From JBKBXU01 sp046313675 (GTDB lineage: Bacteria; Bacteroidota; Bacteroidia; Cytophagales; Cytophagaceae), in contig JBKBXU010000087.1 in assembly GCA_046313675.1 (NCBI GenBank), forward strand, positions 1 through 14,786: DNA of 14,786 nucleotides, written 5' to 3'. Both the position numbers and the translations under genes were made by a program. The notes beneath the pieces are model-generated. The model did no database searches. It was not told the DNA's origin and worked only from the letters and a program-made list of their open reading frames with translations. Within the stretch, counting starts at the first letter, position 1. Each line of letters opens with the position of its first letter. Below are positions 6,612 to 14,720 of the stretch, one piece after another.

Positions 6612-8798
6612 TTACAAGCGTATTGTTTCTTCTAGTTGCAGATTTCTTGATGAATTACCTACCTGAATAACAAATTCACCTGTTTCCATTACCCATTTAT
6701 TTTTTTGTTCATCAAAGAATTTAAAGGCATCCATGTTAAGGTTTATTTGAATTTCTTTTGACTCGCCTGGATTTAAAAATACTTTATGAAAACCTTTAAG
6801 TTCTTTCTTTGGTCTTTCCACGGAAGATTCTACATCTGAAACATAAAGCTGAACTACTTCAGCACCTGCTCTTTTTCCTGTATTGGTAATAGAAATGGTG
6901 GCTGTAACAGTTTCCCCTTTTTTGTTAACCTTAAGGCTGTTGAAGTTAAATGTGGTGTAGGATAATCCATGTCCAAAAGGGAAAAGCGGTTCAACCTTTT
7001 TGGTGTCATAGTAGCGGTAACCTACCCAAATGTCGTCGTTGTAGTTAAGAGTCAGATCGTCATTGCCGGGATAATCTCCTAGTTTATGTGCAGGAACATC
7101 CTCTAAGGTTTTAGGAAAGGTTACAGGCAGTTTTCCTGAAGGGTTGGTTGCTCCAAAAAGTATGTTAGCTAGTGCATTACCTCCTTCCATACCGGGATAC
7201 CAGGTATAGATGATTGCTTTACTTTTTTTCTCAAAACCTGACATATCAATAGATCCACCACCCATAAATACCAAGATAGTATTAGGGTTAACCTCTAAAA
7301 GAGCGTTGATTAATTCTTTCTGGCCAAAAGGCAGTTGAATGTCAGTCTTGTCTAATGACTCCGCATCATAGGCATTGTCGTCCCAGTCATCGGACCAGCC
7401 ATGAATCCAGCCTCCCACAAAAATGACTTTTTCGGCGGAACGGGCTGTCTGTACAGCTTCTTCCAAGAGACTTTTATATACTTTTTGTTCTTTGGTAATG
7501 GAGTATCCGGGAGCAAACTTTACCTCTGTAGATTGCTCTTTCAGGTAATTTTCAATACCTGCCAAAGGGGTTATTTCATATTTTGCATTTACCTGAGAAC
7601 TGCCCCCAGCTCCGGCATGCTTTCTGATGGCATTGGCACCAATAACAGCGATGGATTTGATTTTTTGCTCATCTAAAGGCAGGATATTGTCATTTTTAAG
7701 TAGGGTGATACTTTCTTCAGCTACTTTTAAAGCCGTAGCCTGATGATCTTTTGTGTTAAAAGCTCCTTTGGGACGGTTCTCTTTGTGTAACACATTGGTC
7801 TTTATCATGACCCGTAAAATTCTACGAACTTTGTCATCAATCAACGACTCATAGGCAGGATTCATTTTTACCAGGCTAATAAGGGTATCGCCCATATAAA
7901 ATTTGCTGTAATCAGGATTATCTGCAGATGATAGCCTGAATTCGCTTCCCATTTCAAGGTCGCATCCGTCTTCAAGGGCTTCCATTGTAGAACTTACTGC
8001 TCCCCAGTCGCTAATTACCACTCCTTGGAAGCCCATTTCTTCTTTTAGTATCTTATTGATAAGATATTTATGATGTGTGCAGTATTGTCCACGAAATTTG
8101 TTATATGCACCCATTACGGTTAACACATTAGCTTCTTTTACGGCCGCTTCGAAGGCCGGCAAATAAATTTCCCTAAGTGCTCTTTCGCTCATTTGTACAT
8201 CTACTTTATGACGTTCAAATTCCTGGTTGTTTGCCAAAAAGTGTTTTACACAGGCAGCCACTCCCTGGTCTTGAACACCTTTAATATAGCCTATGGCCAT
8301 TCTGGATGTCAGATATGGGTCTTCGCTCAGGTATTCGAAATTACGTCCGTTCAGAGGAGTTCTTAAAATATTCACACCAGGCCCTAAAATGACATCTTTT
8401 CCCCTGTAGTTAGCTTCAGCTCCTAATACTTTACCAAACGCATAGCCTAAATCGGTATTCCATGTAGCAGCTAAGCCTATTCCGGTAGGGAGATAAGTAG
8501 CAGAATCTTCATAACCTTCAATTGGTTTCCAACCACGGCCATGTTCTTTCCTTACACCGTGGGGCCCATCAGACATTACCCACTCGGGTATGCCAAGTCG
8601 TGGAACACCTCCCGAGGTAAAGGAAGAAGAGGCGTGAATCATAGCTACTTTTTCTTGAAGGGTAAGCAATGATAGGATTGAGTCTACTTGAAATTCTATA
8701 CGTTCAGTTTCTGAATGTGCTGAATCTGGTTTGTTTTTCGTTGAGCAAGCTGTAAATAGTAGGACGGCTATTAAAATTTTAGGGAGAAAGTATTTCAT
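6612..8798 (-). CDS. glycoside hydrolase family 3 lipoprotein (beta-glucosidase type)
   Basis: A 728-residue GH3 enzyme that removes terminal beta-linked sugars, most likely glucose, from oligosaccharides. The N-terminus is a lipoprotein signal with a lipobox L-F-T-A-C ending at Cys18; the residues after Cys are not acidic, so a periplasmic rather than surface position is a reasonable guess. The TIM-barrel domain (about 35-335) contains K185-H186, the E-R-H motif at 195-197, and the nucleophile Asp264 in V-I-S-D-W-G. The second domain (about 360-560) contains G-A-G-G-S-S-Q-V (396-403) and a probable acid/base Glu480. A fibronectin-III-like domain closes the protein (about 645-720). The length is normal for the three-domain form. 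Substrate is not certain. No SusC/SusD or other carbohydrate genes are nearby, so this is not a visible polysaccharide utilisation locus. There is no Shine-Dalgarno sequence before the ATG. Confidence 0.95.
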   Translation of the reverse strand: MKYFLPKILIAVLLFTACSTKNKPDSAHSETERIEFQVDSILSLLTLQEKVAMIHASSSFTSGGVPRLGIPEWVMSDGPHGVRKEHGRGWKPIEGYEDSATYLPTGIGLAATWNTDLGYAFGKVLGAEANYRGKDVILGPGVNILRTPLNGRNFEYLSEDPYLTSRMAIGYIKGVQDQGVAACVKHFLANNQEFERHKVDVQMSERALREIYLPAFEAAVKEANVLTVMGAYNKFRGQYCTHHKYLINKILKEEMGFQGVVISDWGAVSSTMEALEDGCDLEMGSEFRLSSADNPDYSKFYMGDTLISLVKMNPAYESLIDDKVRRILRVMIKTNVLHKENRPKGAFNTKDHQATALKVAEESITLLKNDNILPLDEQKIKSIAVIGANAIRKHAGAGGSSQVNAKYEITPLAGIENYLKEQSTEVKFAPGYSITKEQKVYKSLLEEAVQTARSAEKVIFVGGWIHGWSDDWDDNAYDAESLDKTDIQLPFGQKELINALLEVNPNTILVFMGGGSIDMSGFEKKSKAIIYTWYPGMEGGNALANILFGATNPSGKLPVTFPKTLEDVPAHKLGDYPGNDDLTLNYNDDIWVGYRYYDTKKVEPLFPFGHGLSYTTFNFNSLKVNKKGETVTATISITNTGKRAGAEVVQLYVSDVESSVERPKKELKGFHKVFLNPGESKEIQINLNMDAFKFFDEQKNKWVMETGEFVIQVGNSSRNLQLEETIRL

Positions 8799-8801
8799 GT
8801 T

Positions 8802-8829
8802 TTTAGTATTGGATTATGAAAATACTAAA
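8802..8829. repeat. short inverted repeat directly upstream of the GH3 start codon
   Basis: TTTAGTATT (8802-8810) and its exact complement AATACTAAA (8821-8829) are separated by 10 bases. The nearer arm ends only three bases from the GH3 start codon at 8796-8798. It could be a hairpin in the leader RNA that masks the start or an operator for a dimeric regulator. A 9-bp AT-rich repeat may also be chance. Confidence 0.35.
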
Positions 8830-9014
8830 TGAATGAACATAATAAAAGAAAGCTTTTTAATTTTTTAAATCCTGCTTTTAAAATAGGTGCAATTCTATTT
8901 ATATCATTTTTACATTTTTATAGTTATTACTTTGAATGTTTTTATAAAAAAGCTTATTTTAAAATATTAAGCAGGAAATAAATCCTGAAAAGAGTCATTT
9001 TAAAATTTTTATTT

Positions 9015-9443
9015 ATGTCACAAGCAAAAAAAGGAGATACCGTAAAGGTACATTATACCGGAAAATTGAAAGATGGAAATGTTTTTGATTCCTCTGCCAA
9101 TAGAGAGCCACTTCAGTTTACTCTGGGTGAAGGTAAGGTAATCCCCGGCTTTGAAGATGCCGTCTTAGGAATGAATGTTGGAGATAAGGAAACTGTGGAA
9201 ATTCCAAGTGAACAAGCATATGGTGAAAAGCGTGAAGATATGGTTATAAGCGTACCTTTGACCGAGGTTCCGCAGGATATTAAGCCGGAAGTTGGTATGC
9301 AATTATCCGTTCAGCAACAGGATGGACAGCAGGTTCCGGTAATGATAACTGCAGTAACCGAAGAAGAAGTTAAGCTTGATGCGAACCATCCTTTGGCAGG
9401 CGAGGATTTGATTTTTGATATTGAATTGGTTGGTGTAAATTAA
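9015..9443 (+). CDS. FKBP-type peptidyl-prolyl cis-trans isomerase, SlyD-like
   Basis: A 142-residue cytoplasmic FKBP that catalyses proline isomerisation and probably acts as a folding helper. Visible FKBP motifs are V-H-Y-T-G (12-16), V-F-D-S-S (23-27), V-I-P-G-F-E (42-47) and A-Y-G-E (68-71). Residues of about 72-120 form the insert-in-flap chaperone domain typical of SlyD and archaeal short FKBPs, and the chain ends with the family hallmark D-A-N-H-P-L-A-G (122-129). The His/Cys-rich metal-binding tail of E. coli SlyD is absent, so nickel delivery is not expected. No signal peptide is present. The gene is single, divergent from the GH3 gene and closed by a strong terminator. The 216-base upstream gap is very AT-rich, with only a weak near-match to a -7 element (TTACTTTG at 8927-8934). 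Confidence 0.96.
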   Translation: MSQAKKGDTVKVHYTGKLKDGNVFDSSANREPLQFTLGEGKVIPGFEDAVLGMNVGDKETVEIPSEQAYGEKREDMVISVPLTEVPQDIKPEVGMQLSVQQQDGQQVPVMITAVTEEEVKLDANHPLAGEDLIFDIELVGVN

Positions 9444-9463
9444 TAAAAACTTCATTAATTGAT

Positions 9464-9500
9464 AAAAAAAGGCTGTCCGACTTCGGGTAGCCTTTTTTTT
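9464..9500 (+). terminator. intrinsic terminator of the FKBP gene
   Basis: The stem is A7-GGCTGTCCG (9464-9479) paired with CGGGTAGCC-T8 (9484-9500), closed by the loop ACTT. Two internal positions are G-U wobbles and the rest pair fully. It lies 20 bases after the stop codon. Because an A tract precedes the stem, it could also terminate on the minus strand, but there is no gene ending here on that strand. Confidence 0.92.
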
Positions 9501-9522
9501 GTTCAATGGGTTCTGTTTTTTT

Positions 9523-9614
9523 GTTGATGAACACTAGGGTTATTGATTGATTTTGAGTTTTTTAATATATTTTATGTGACAAGAATTATATATTTGTAAA
9601 ATGTTCTCATCAAC
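9523..9614. repeat. imperfect inverted repeat flanking the candidate operon promoter
   Basis: GTTGATGAACA (9523-9533) and TGTTCTCATCAAC (9602-9614) are complementary except for extra bases in the right arm. They are about 68 bases apart and bracket the TAnnTTTG element at 9589-9596. This could be a pair of operator half-sites or chance similarity in a short gap. Confidence 0.25.
9589..9596 (+). promoter_or_regulatory. candidate Bacteroidota -7 promoter element for the three-gene envelope operon
   Basis: TATATTTG is an exact match to TAnnTTTG. It lies 72 bases before the ATG at 9669, after the FKBP terminator, so a promoter for the downstream operon is expected in this gap. The nearest TTG in the right orientation (9553-9555) is 33 bases upstream, farther than the usual -33 spacing. 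Confidence 0.5.
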
Positions 9615-9668
9615 CGATAATAAGATTTTACGTATGTTGACTCATTATTCATTGGTTTACTAAAGCTT

Positions 9669-11261
9669 ATGAAACTGAAAGGGTTTAAATTTTTCCGGGT
9701 AGTAGTTTTATTCTCAATTGTTATTAATGTTAGCTGCCTACGCAAGGAGAAATTTAATAAAGTAGTTGTGGAAGATTGGGAGACAAGCCTTGCTGTTCCC
9801 ATCGTTAACAGCCGTCTTACCATAAAGGACATTGCTTATCGTATACATGATCTTGACGAAAGTGTTCATGAACATTCCGATGGCAGCTTTACATTTATTT
9901 ACCGTGATACTGTGCGTTTCCCAAATGCTGAGGATTTTATTGAAATTCCTTCTCTATCTTTCTCCACAGCATTCGATTTAGGTCCGGATCAACCACTTCT
10001 TTTGCCTGCGGGCCAAACGGCTACAGCTACTTATTCTGAAGAATACCAACTGGAGTTTGAAAACGGAGAGCGAATCCGACAGGTAAATTTTAAAGGTGGA
10101 TTACTGGTTGTAAGTCTTTCTTCAGGCTATAACCACCACACTGAAGTTGATATTACATTTCCAGGCCTCCAAAAGAATGGTATTCCATATTCAGATAAAA
10201 TTAACTTATCTCCCTATGGGAGGGCTACTCGGGGAATGAATCTTGATGGCTATCAGCTTTCTATGGAAAGTGGAAGTAGAGCAAATGTCATTGCCTACAC
10301 AACAGAGTTTAAGCTTACATCCTCTGGAAATCCTATAGGTCCCGGCGGTGAAATTCAATTCAGCTTTTCCATGAATGAGCCGAAATATAGCAGGCTTTAC
10401 GGGAATTTTGGTCAGATTGACTTTGATCCTATGGAAGGTACCGTCGATATAGAGGTTTTTGAAGGTACTATTGATGGACATGTTTTCCTTGAGGATCCTA
10501 AAATTTTCCTTACCACAACCAATAGTTTTGGAGTACCCTCTGGATTTAAATTGGATAATATGGTTTCCGAAGCTAATGAAATTCATACAAATTTAACTGC
10601 TTCTTTTATTCCGGGGCCAAATCAAATTAACTATCCTGTTTCAGAAGGTCAGGGAAAGGTTTATTCACACTTCAATGCTGATAAATCGAATAGTAATATC
10701 CGTGATATATTTGTTCCTGCCCCAATGCGCCTACATTACAAGGCAGGTTTTTCAATTGGAAGTGCCTCCGGAAATGATTGGTTTGTAAAGGATAATAGTC
10801 ATATGGAGTTATATGTGAGGGCCGAAGTGCCGCTGTATGGAAGCCTTCACCTTTATGCCCTACGCGATACGGTTCATGACATTGAATTGCCGGCACGTGA
10901 GAATGCGGAATATGTAAAACTCAAAATAAAAGTCGATAATGGCATGCCAACCAAACTTGGTCTCCAAGGCTATTGGCTTGATGCTTATAATAATGTAATA
11001 GAGCCTCTGTTTATTGCACCTCATGATATAATATTGTCCGGGGATATAAACAGCGAGGGCGAATTAGTAAATCCAGCGGTGCAATATACCGAACTTGAAT
11101 ACGATGCTGGCCAATATGACAAGATTAGCAGGGCAAGAAAGCTTGTTTTGACGGGTAATTTTCAGACCGGCAATGGAAGTCAAAGTGTGAAATTTTTTAG
11201 TCAAAATTATGTGCAAATTCAGATCTCCATCCTTGCCAAAGCAAGAATAACTATAGAGTAG
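9669..11261 (+). CDS. large predicted lipoprotein, first gene of an envelope operon
   Basis: A 530-residue protein of no family I can name with certainty. Residues 1-23 read as a lipoprotein signal: basic start, hydrophobic 11-20, then N-V-S-C with Cys23. Asn at position -3 of the lipobox is unusual. After Cys the residues are basic (L-R-K-E-K), so retention on the periplasmic face of the outer membrane is more likely than surface display. The mature N-terminus has W-E-T-S-L-A-V-P-I-V-N-S followed by L-T-I-K-D-I, then D-G-S-F-T-F-I-Y-R-D, a pattern I associate with uncharacterised Bacteroidota lipoproteins. The rest is rich in predicted beta strands, with conserved-looking ends L-V-L-T-G-N-F-Q and a final K-A-R-I-T-I. 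The stop TAG shares its last base with the GTG start of the barrel gene, which implies translational coupling and a shared role. Confidence 0.8.
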   Translation: MKLKGFKFFRVVVLFSIVINVSCLRKEKFNKVVVEDWETSLAVPIVNSRLTIKDIAYRIHDLDESVHEHSDGSFTFIYRDTVRFPNAEDFIEIPSLSFSTAFDLGPDQPLLLPAGQTATATYSEEYQLEFENGERIRQVNFKGGLLVVSLSSGYNHHTEVDITFPGLQKNGIPYSDKINLSPYGRATRGMNLDGYQLSMESGSRANVIAYTTEFKLTSSGNPIGPGGEIQFSFSMNEPKYSRLYGNFGQIDFDPMEGTVDIEVFEGTIDGHVFLEDPKIFLTTTNSFGVPSGFKLDNMVSEANEIHTNLTASFIPGPNQINYPVSEGQGKVYSHFNADKSNSNIRDIFVPAPMRLHYKAGFSIGSASGNDWFVKDNSHMELYVRAEVPLYGSLHLYALRDTVHDIELPARENAEYVKLKIKVDNGMPTKLGLQGYWLDAYNNVIEPLFIAPHDIILSGDINSEGELVNPAVQYTELEYDAGQYDKISRARKLVLTGNFQTGNGSQSVKFFSQNYVQIQISILAKARITIE

Positions 11262-12640
11262 TGAAGCGATATATATTAACATCGGTCATAGGATTTCTTT
11301 TATCAGCAGATTTTTCAGCCCGTGCACAGGAATTTACCTTGCCCCACATGCATTCGATTTATCAGGCTTCCTACGTCAATCCTACCGCTTTGCCTGATTT
11401 TAAAACCAGCATAGGGTTACCGGGTATCTCATCCTTTCGTTTTGGCTATACCAATACCGGGTTTACTCCTAATCAATTGCTCAAAAGGTCAGGAGATGAA
11501 CTAATTATTAGTCCTAATCAATTTTATGCAGGCCTGGCAAAGAAAAATGCCATTTATTTAAATGCGGGTGTGGATTTGTTTCATCTTAGAGTCAAGAAAA
11601 AAGACATGTTTTTTTCTTTTGATGTCAGCGAAAATGTTGATTTTAGGTTTTCCCTTCCCAGGCATTTAATTTCTTTAGGTTTGTATGGCAATGGGAACAA
11701 CCTGGGCGATGCCAATCTCCTTGATTTTTCCTCACTGGGAATGGATGTAACCCATTACAGATCCTATGCTTTTGGGTTCATTAAAAACAAACAGGAAGGA
11801 AAATTTGTCTATGGAGGGCGTTTGAAATTTCTGCAGGGAATGGCAAATGCAAGTCTTAGAAACAAGGAAATGTTCTTAAGGACAGATGAGGATATGTATG
11901 GCTTGGATGCTTCGGTTAATTCAACGCTAAATTTATCTTCACCTATTTCCTTTGATGATGATTCCTGGGACGATATTAATTTTAGAAATTATATCAGCAA
12001 TTTCAGAAACAACGGCTGGGGTGGCGATATTAGTGCAAGCTATCGGTATACAGATAAAATTACCTTTTCCGGAGCGTTGACCAATATTGGTTTTATACGG
12101 TGGCGGTCAAATGTAGAAAATCATATTTTTTCAGGAGCAGCTTCTTTTGATGGGCTGGATTTGTTGAATGAAGAAGAAATAGAACCTCTTCTGGATTCTC
12201 TTCAGAGCAAATTCAGCTATGAGCGGACTATGAATAATTATACAACATGGCTTACTCCGCGTTTATATTTGACAGCTAATTATAAGCTGACTAATACTAC
12301 CCGGGCCGGACTTACCTTTTATTTTGATTATTATAAGAGATTGTGGCCGGGAATTACGGCATCCGTCTCGCAGGGTGTAGGCAAATGGTTTGAAACAGTT
12401 TTTACCTGGACTACAATTTACCGGTCTTATGATAACATAGGGTTCGGCCTGATGGTAAAACCCGGCCCTGTTCAGTTCTATATAGTAGGGGAAAATATGT
12501 TCCGAACATGGACAGAGTTGGAAGTAGAAGGTTCCACCGTGGTAATTGCCCCTCTTAATCCGAAATTTATTACAGTAAGGGCAGGTATTAATCTTGTATT
12601 CGGTAGAATAAGAACCCAAGAAAGCTTATTTGTTCCATAA
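11261..12640 (+). CDS. DUF5723-like outer-membrane beta-barrel protein
   Basis: A 459-residue protein with a signal peptide (cleavage expected after A-R-A, residues 20-22) and a beta-rich mature chain. The first mature segment, with S-Y-V-N-P-T-A-L-P (37-45), I-G-L-P-G-I (51-56) and G-F-T-P-N-Q-L-L shortly after, fits DUF5723, a family of predicted outer-membrane barrels in Bacteroidota. Repeated aromatic strand endings such as Y-R-Y-T-D-K-I-T-F-S-G-A-L and R-L-Y-L-T-A-N-Y-K-L-T-N, plus a final strand F-I-T-V-R-A-G-I-N-L-V-F, suit a transmembrane barrel. The start is GTG, overlapping the previous stop by one base (TAGTG); the next in-frame ATG is internal to the mature protein. The next gene begins only ten bases after the stop. 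The family has no established function; PorP/SprF proteins are a related-looking but different family. Confidence 0.82.
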   Translation: MKRYILTSVIGFLLSADFSARAQEFTLPHMHSIYQASYVNPTALPDFKTSIGLPGISSFRFGYTNTGFTPNQLLKRSGDELIISPNQFYAGLAKKNAIYLNAGVDLFHLRVKKKDMFFSFDVSENVDFRFSLPRHLISLGLYGNGNNLGDANLLDFSSLGMDVTHYRSYAFGFIKNKQEGKFVYGGRLKFLQGMANASLRNKEMFLRTDEDMYGLDASVNSTLNLSSPISFDDDSWDDINFRNYISNFRNNGWGGDISASYRYTDKITFSGALTNIGFIRWRSNVENHIFSGAASFDGLDLLNEEEIEPLLDSLQSKFSYERTMNNYTTWLTPRLYLTANYKLTNTTRAGLTFYFDYYKRLWPGITASVSQGVGKWFETVFTWTTIYRSYDNIGFGLMVKPGPVQFYIVGENMFRTWTELEVEGSTVVIAPLNPKFITVRAGINLVFGRIRTQESLFVP

Positions 12641-12650
12641 TTTCTTTTTC

Positions 12651-14720
12651 ATGCGCCCTTATATATTACTTCAACTAATCTTTATTTTCCTTATTTCCGC
12701 TGCCAATGCGCAACATGCATTTGAGCCTGAGCATTTAGGAGATTCCATAAATTCTCCTTATCCGGAAATGAATCCCATTATTTCGATGGATGGGAAAATC
12801 TTGTACTTCAGCAGGGCCAACCACCCTGAAAATGCATTTGGTGCTAAGAATACCCAGGATATATGGTATGCTTTCTTGAACGAAGATGGCAGTTGGGCTA
12901 AGGCCCGGAGAATGCCTTTACCTTTTAATTCTATTCGCTATAATAACCTTTTAGGATTAAGTGCCGATGGTAACAGTTTTTATATAAGTGGATTATTTTA
13001 TAAGGATCTGACCTGGAAAAAACGCGGAATTTCAAAAATAGTCCGGTATACAGATGGTACGTTTTCTAAACCAGAGAAGGTGAAAATTGGCAACTACTCA
13101 AGAAAAAATCGGGGTAAGTTCACTTCTGTTTATATCAACAATGAAGAAAACCTGATGTTGCTGAGTTTCTCAAGAAGGTGGAACGGGAAAAAAAATAAAC
13201 TGTACGTATCTACCAGGAAAAGAAATGGTAACTGGAAGAGCCCTAAAAAGATAAAAGGTAAAATCAAGTCATCTGCAATGGAGTTTTCGCCAAGCCTTTC
13301 TGTCGATGGGCGTACGCTTTATTTTTCCAGGCTTAAGAAAAAGGAGTTGAATCTTTATAAAGCCGAAATTAAACCTGATAAGAAAGGAAGGGTTTCTTAC
13401 CGAAGTTGGCATGAACCTGTAAAAATGAATGATACCATTAATCAGGGACGCTGGCAGAGTTTCTATTCCTTAAATAGCAAGGGAAGTTATGCGTATTATG
13501 CATCCGTAGCAGGTTCAAAAGGCTCCTCTGATATACTTAGATTAAAGGTTTTTGAAGAAAATCCCTTTGTATTGCTTCGAGGCAAGGTGTTGAATAAAAA
13601 AAATAACGCGCCATTAATTGGAAAGAAGCTACACTTTCTGGTTAATGAAAAAGAAGTTGATTTTGCGTATGACACCCTGAGCGGTTCTTACGAGTTGTTG
13701 CTGCCTTTGGGAGAAAAATATGAAATTGCTGTTGCTACAGAGAATTGGGAGCCGCAACCGTACTTGCTGGATGCTTCCGGTTTTTACGAATATACCGAAA
13801 TGGATAAGGATTTATATCTGAAACCACTTCCTTATGTACTTGTAACCGGTAAGTTTATAAGCAGTGACAGTGTTTCTATAATTTCTTCAGATTCCCTAGA
13901 AGTTTTGGTGAATGGCTTAAGGCCTGATTCTGTTATAATCGATCCTTCAGGTTACCAGCTAAAGATCCATCATGGGAGTTCCTATATTCTTCAGGCTAAA
14001 AGTTCCGGTTACAAATCTGAACAGGTGAGACTTGATTTAAGGGATATTGATGAGTATACCACTATTAGTAAAGATATTCAACTGCATAAATTGGCCCCTG
14101 TCATTACATCTGCCATTATTAAAGGAAAGATTTTAAATAGCGTAACGCAAAAAGGAATTGATTCAAACGTCAAAGTTACCATTCTTCCGGATGGCTTTCC
14201 TTCCTTATCGGTGCAGATAAAAGATTCTATGTATACGATGAAACTGCCCCTTGGAAAAGCTCATACCATTTATGCTATAGCAGAAGATTTTTATCCCGTT
14301 ACATATTCTGTAAATCTTTCAGTAAAGAATGTAAAGGAGGTTTATAAAGACCTTTACATTACCCCTCTGCAAATTGGCCAGGCAATAAAACTGGATCATA
14401 TCTTTTTCCAATCAGGTAAAGCTGTATTAAAGCAGGAATCTTTCGAAGAACTTGACAAAGTGTATCGCTTATTGAAGGAAAATCCTAAGATGAAAGTTGA
14501 AATTTCCGGGCACACGGATAATGTTGGAAAGGCGGAATTTAATAAATCACTATCGCAGGAAAGGGCAAATTCGGTGCTTGAATACCTTGCCAATAAAGGA
14601 ATAGCTCGATCCAGAATTATTCCTGTTGGTTATGGAATGGAATTTCCCGTGAGCTCTAATGAAACAGAGGAGGGAAGACGGCAGAACAGGAGAGTAGAAT
14701 TTAAGATTCTTGAGAAATAG
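12651..14720 (+). CDS. PD40 propeller / three-repeat / OmpA-domain envelope protein
   Basis: A 689-residue exported protein. The signal peptide ends at A-N-A before Q21. Residues of about 30-300 hold PD40/WD40-like blades: S-x-D-G-K-x-L-Y-F-S-R (45-55), a degenerate S-A-D-G-N-S-F-Y-I-S (104-113) and S-V-D-G-R-T-L-Y-F-S-R (217-227). Residues 305-575 are three tandem beta modules resembling carboxypeptidase regulatory-like domains. Residues of about 580-689 are an OmpA C-terminal domain with S-G-H-T-D-N-V-G (619-626) and L-S-Q-E-R-A (634-639). Asp623 and Arg638, 15 apart, match the peptidoglycan-binding pair of E. coli OmpA. The protein should tether an outer-membrane assembly to the cell wall. 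I chose ATG 12651; a TTG at 12630 would overlap the previous gene and weaken the signal peptide. This domain order resembles T9SS PorE, but the TPR part of PorE is missing. Confidence 0.93.
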   Translation: MRPYILLQLIFIFLISAANAQHAFEPEHLGDSINSPYPEMNPIISMDGKILYFSRANHPENAFGAKNTQDIWYAFLNEDGSWAKARRMPLPFNSIRYNNLLGLSADGNSFYISGLFYKDLTWKKRGISKIVRYTDGTFSKPEKVKIGNYSRKNRGKFTSVYINNEENLMLLSFSRRWNGKKNKLYVSTRKRNGNWKSPKKIKGKIKSSAMEFSPSLSVDGRTLYFSRLKKKELNLYKAEIKPDKKGRVSYRSWHEPVKMNDTINQGRWQSFYSLNSKGSYAYYASVAGSKGSSDILRLKVFEENPFVLLRGKVLNKKNNAPLIGKKLHFLVNEKEVDFAYDTLSGSYELLLPLGEKYEIAVATENWEPQPYLLDASGFYEYTEMDKDLYLKPLPYVLVTGKFISSDSVSIISSDSLEVLVNGLRPDSVIIDPSGYQLKIHHGSSYILQAKSSGYKSEQVRLDLRDIDEYTTISKDIQLHKLAPVITSAIIKGKILNSVTQKGIDSNVKVTILPDGFPSLSVQIKDSMYTMKLPLGKAHTIYAIAEDFYPVTYSVNLSVKNVKEVYKDLYITPLQIGQAIKLDHIFFQSGKAVLKQESFEELDKVYRLLKENPKMKVEISGHTDNVGKAEFNKSLSQERANSVLEYLANKGIARSRIIPVGYGMEFPVSSNETEEGRRQNRRVEFKILEK
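13563..14375 (+). repeat. three tandem divergent modules inside the OmpA-domain protein
   Basis: Residues 305-393, 394-482 and 483-575 share a layout. Each begins with Pro and a short hydrophobic run leading to a G-K pair (R-G-K, T-G-K, K-G-K), has a central Y-x-L/M-x-[LI] strand followed by G-x-x-[YH]-x-[IL], and ends with K-D-[LI]-x-[LI]-x-x-L. Modules are about 90 residues. They have diverged too far at DNA level to be seen as nucleotide repeats, so the duplication is old. Confidence 0.7.

Noticed and set aside
8927..8934. TTACTTTG as a -7 element for the FKBP gene
   Set aside because: One base away from TAnnTTTG, 80 bases from the start codon and with no -33 TTG; not strong enough to list.
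8871..8976. TCCTGCTT / AAGCAGGA inverted repeat in the gap upstream of the FKBP gene
   Set aside because: Only eight bases per arm with about 90 bases between; expected by chance in this AT-rich gap.
10206..10586. 126-residue minus-strand open frame
   Set aside because: It lies wholly inside the lipoprotein gene, which has a signal sequence and operon context; the antisense translation has no recognisable motif.
12263..12619. 118-residue minus-strand open frame
   Set aside because: Antisense to the barrel gene; its cysteine-rich look comes from complementing aromatic and glycine codons.
12630..12650. TTG start for the OmpA-domain gene overlapping the barrel gene
   Set aside because: ATG 12651 gives a clean signal peptide and a normal 10-base spacing.
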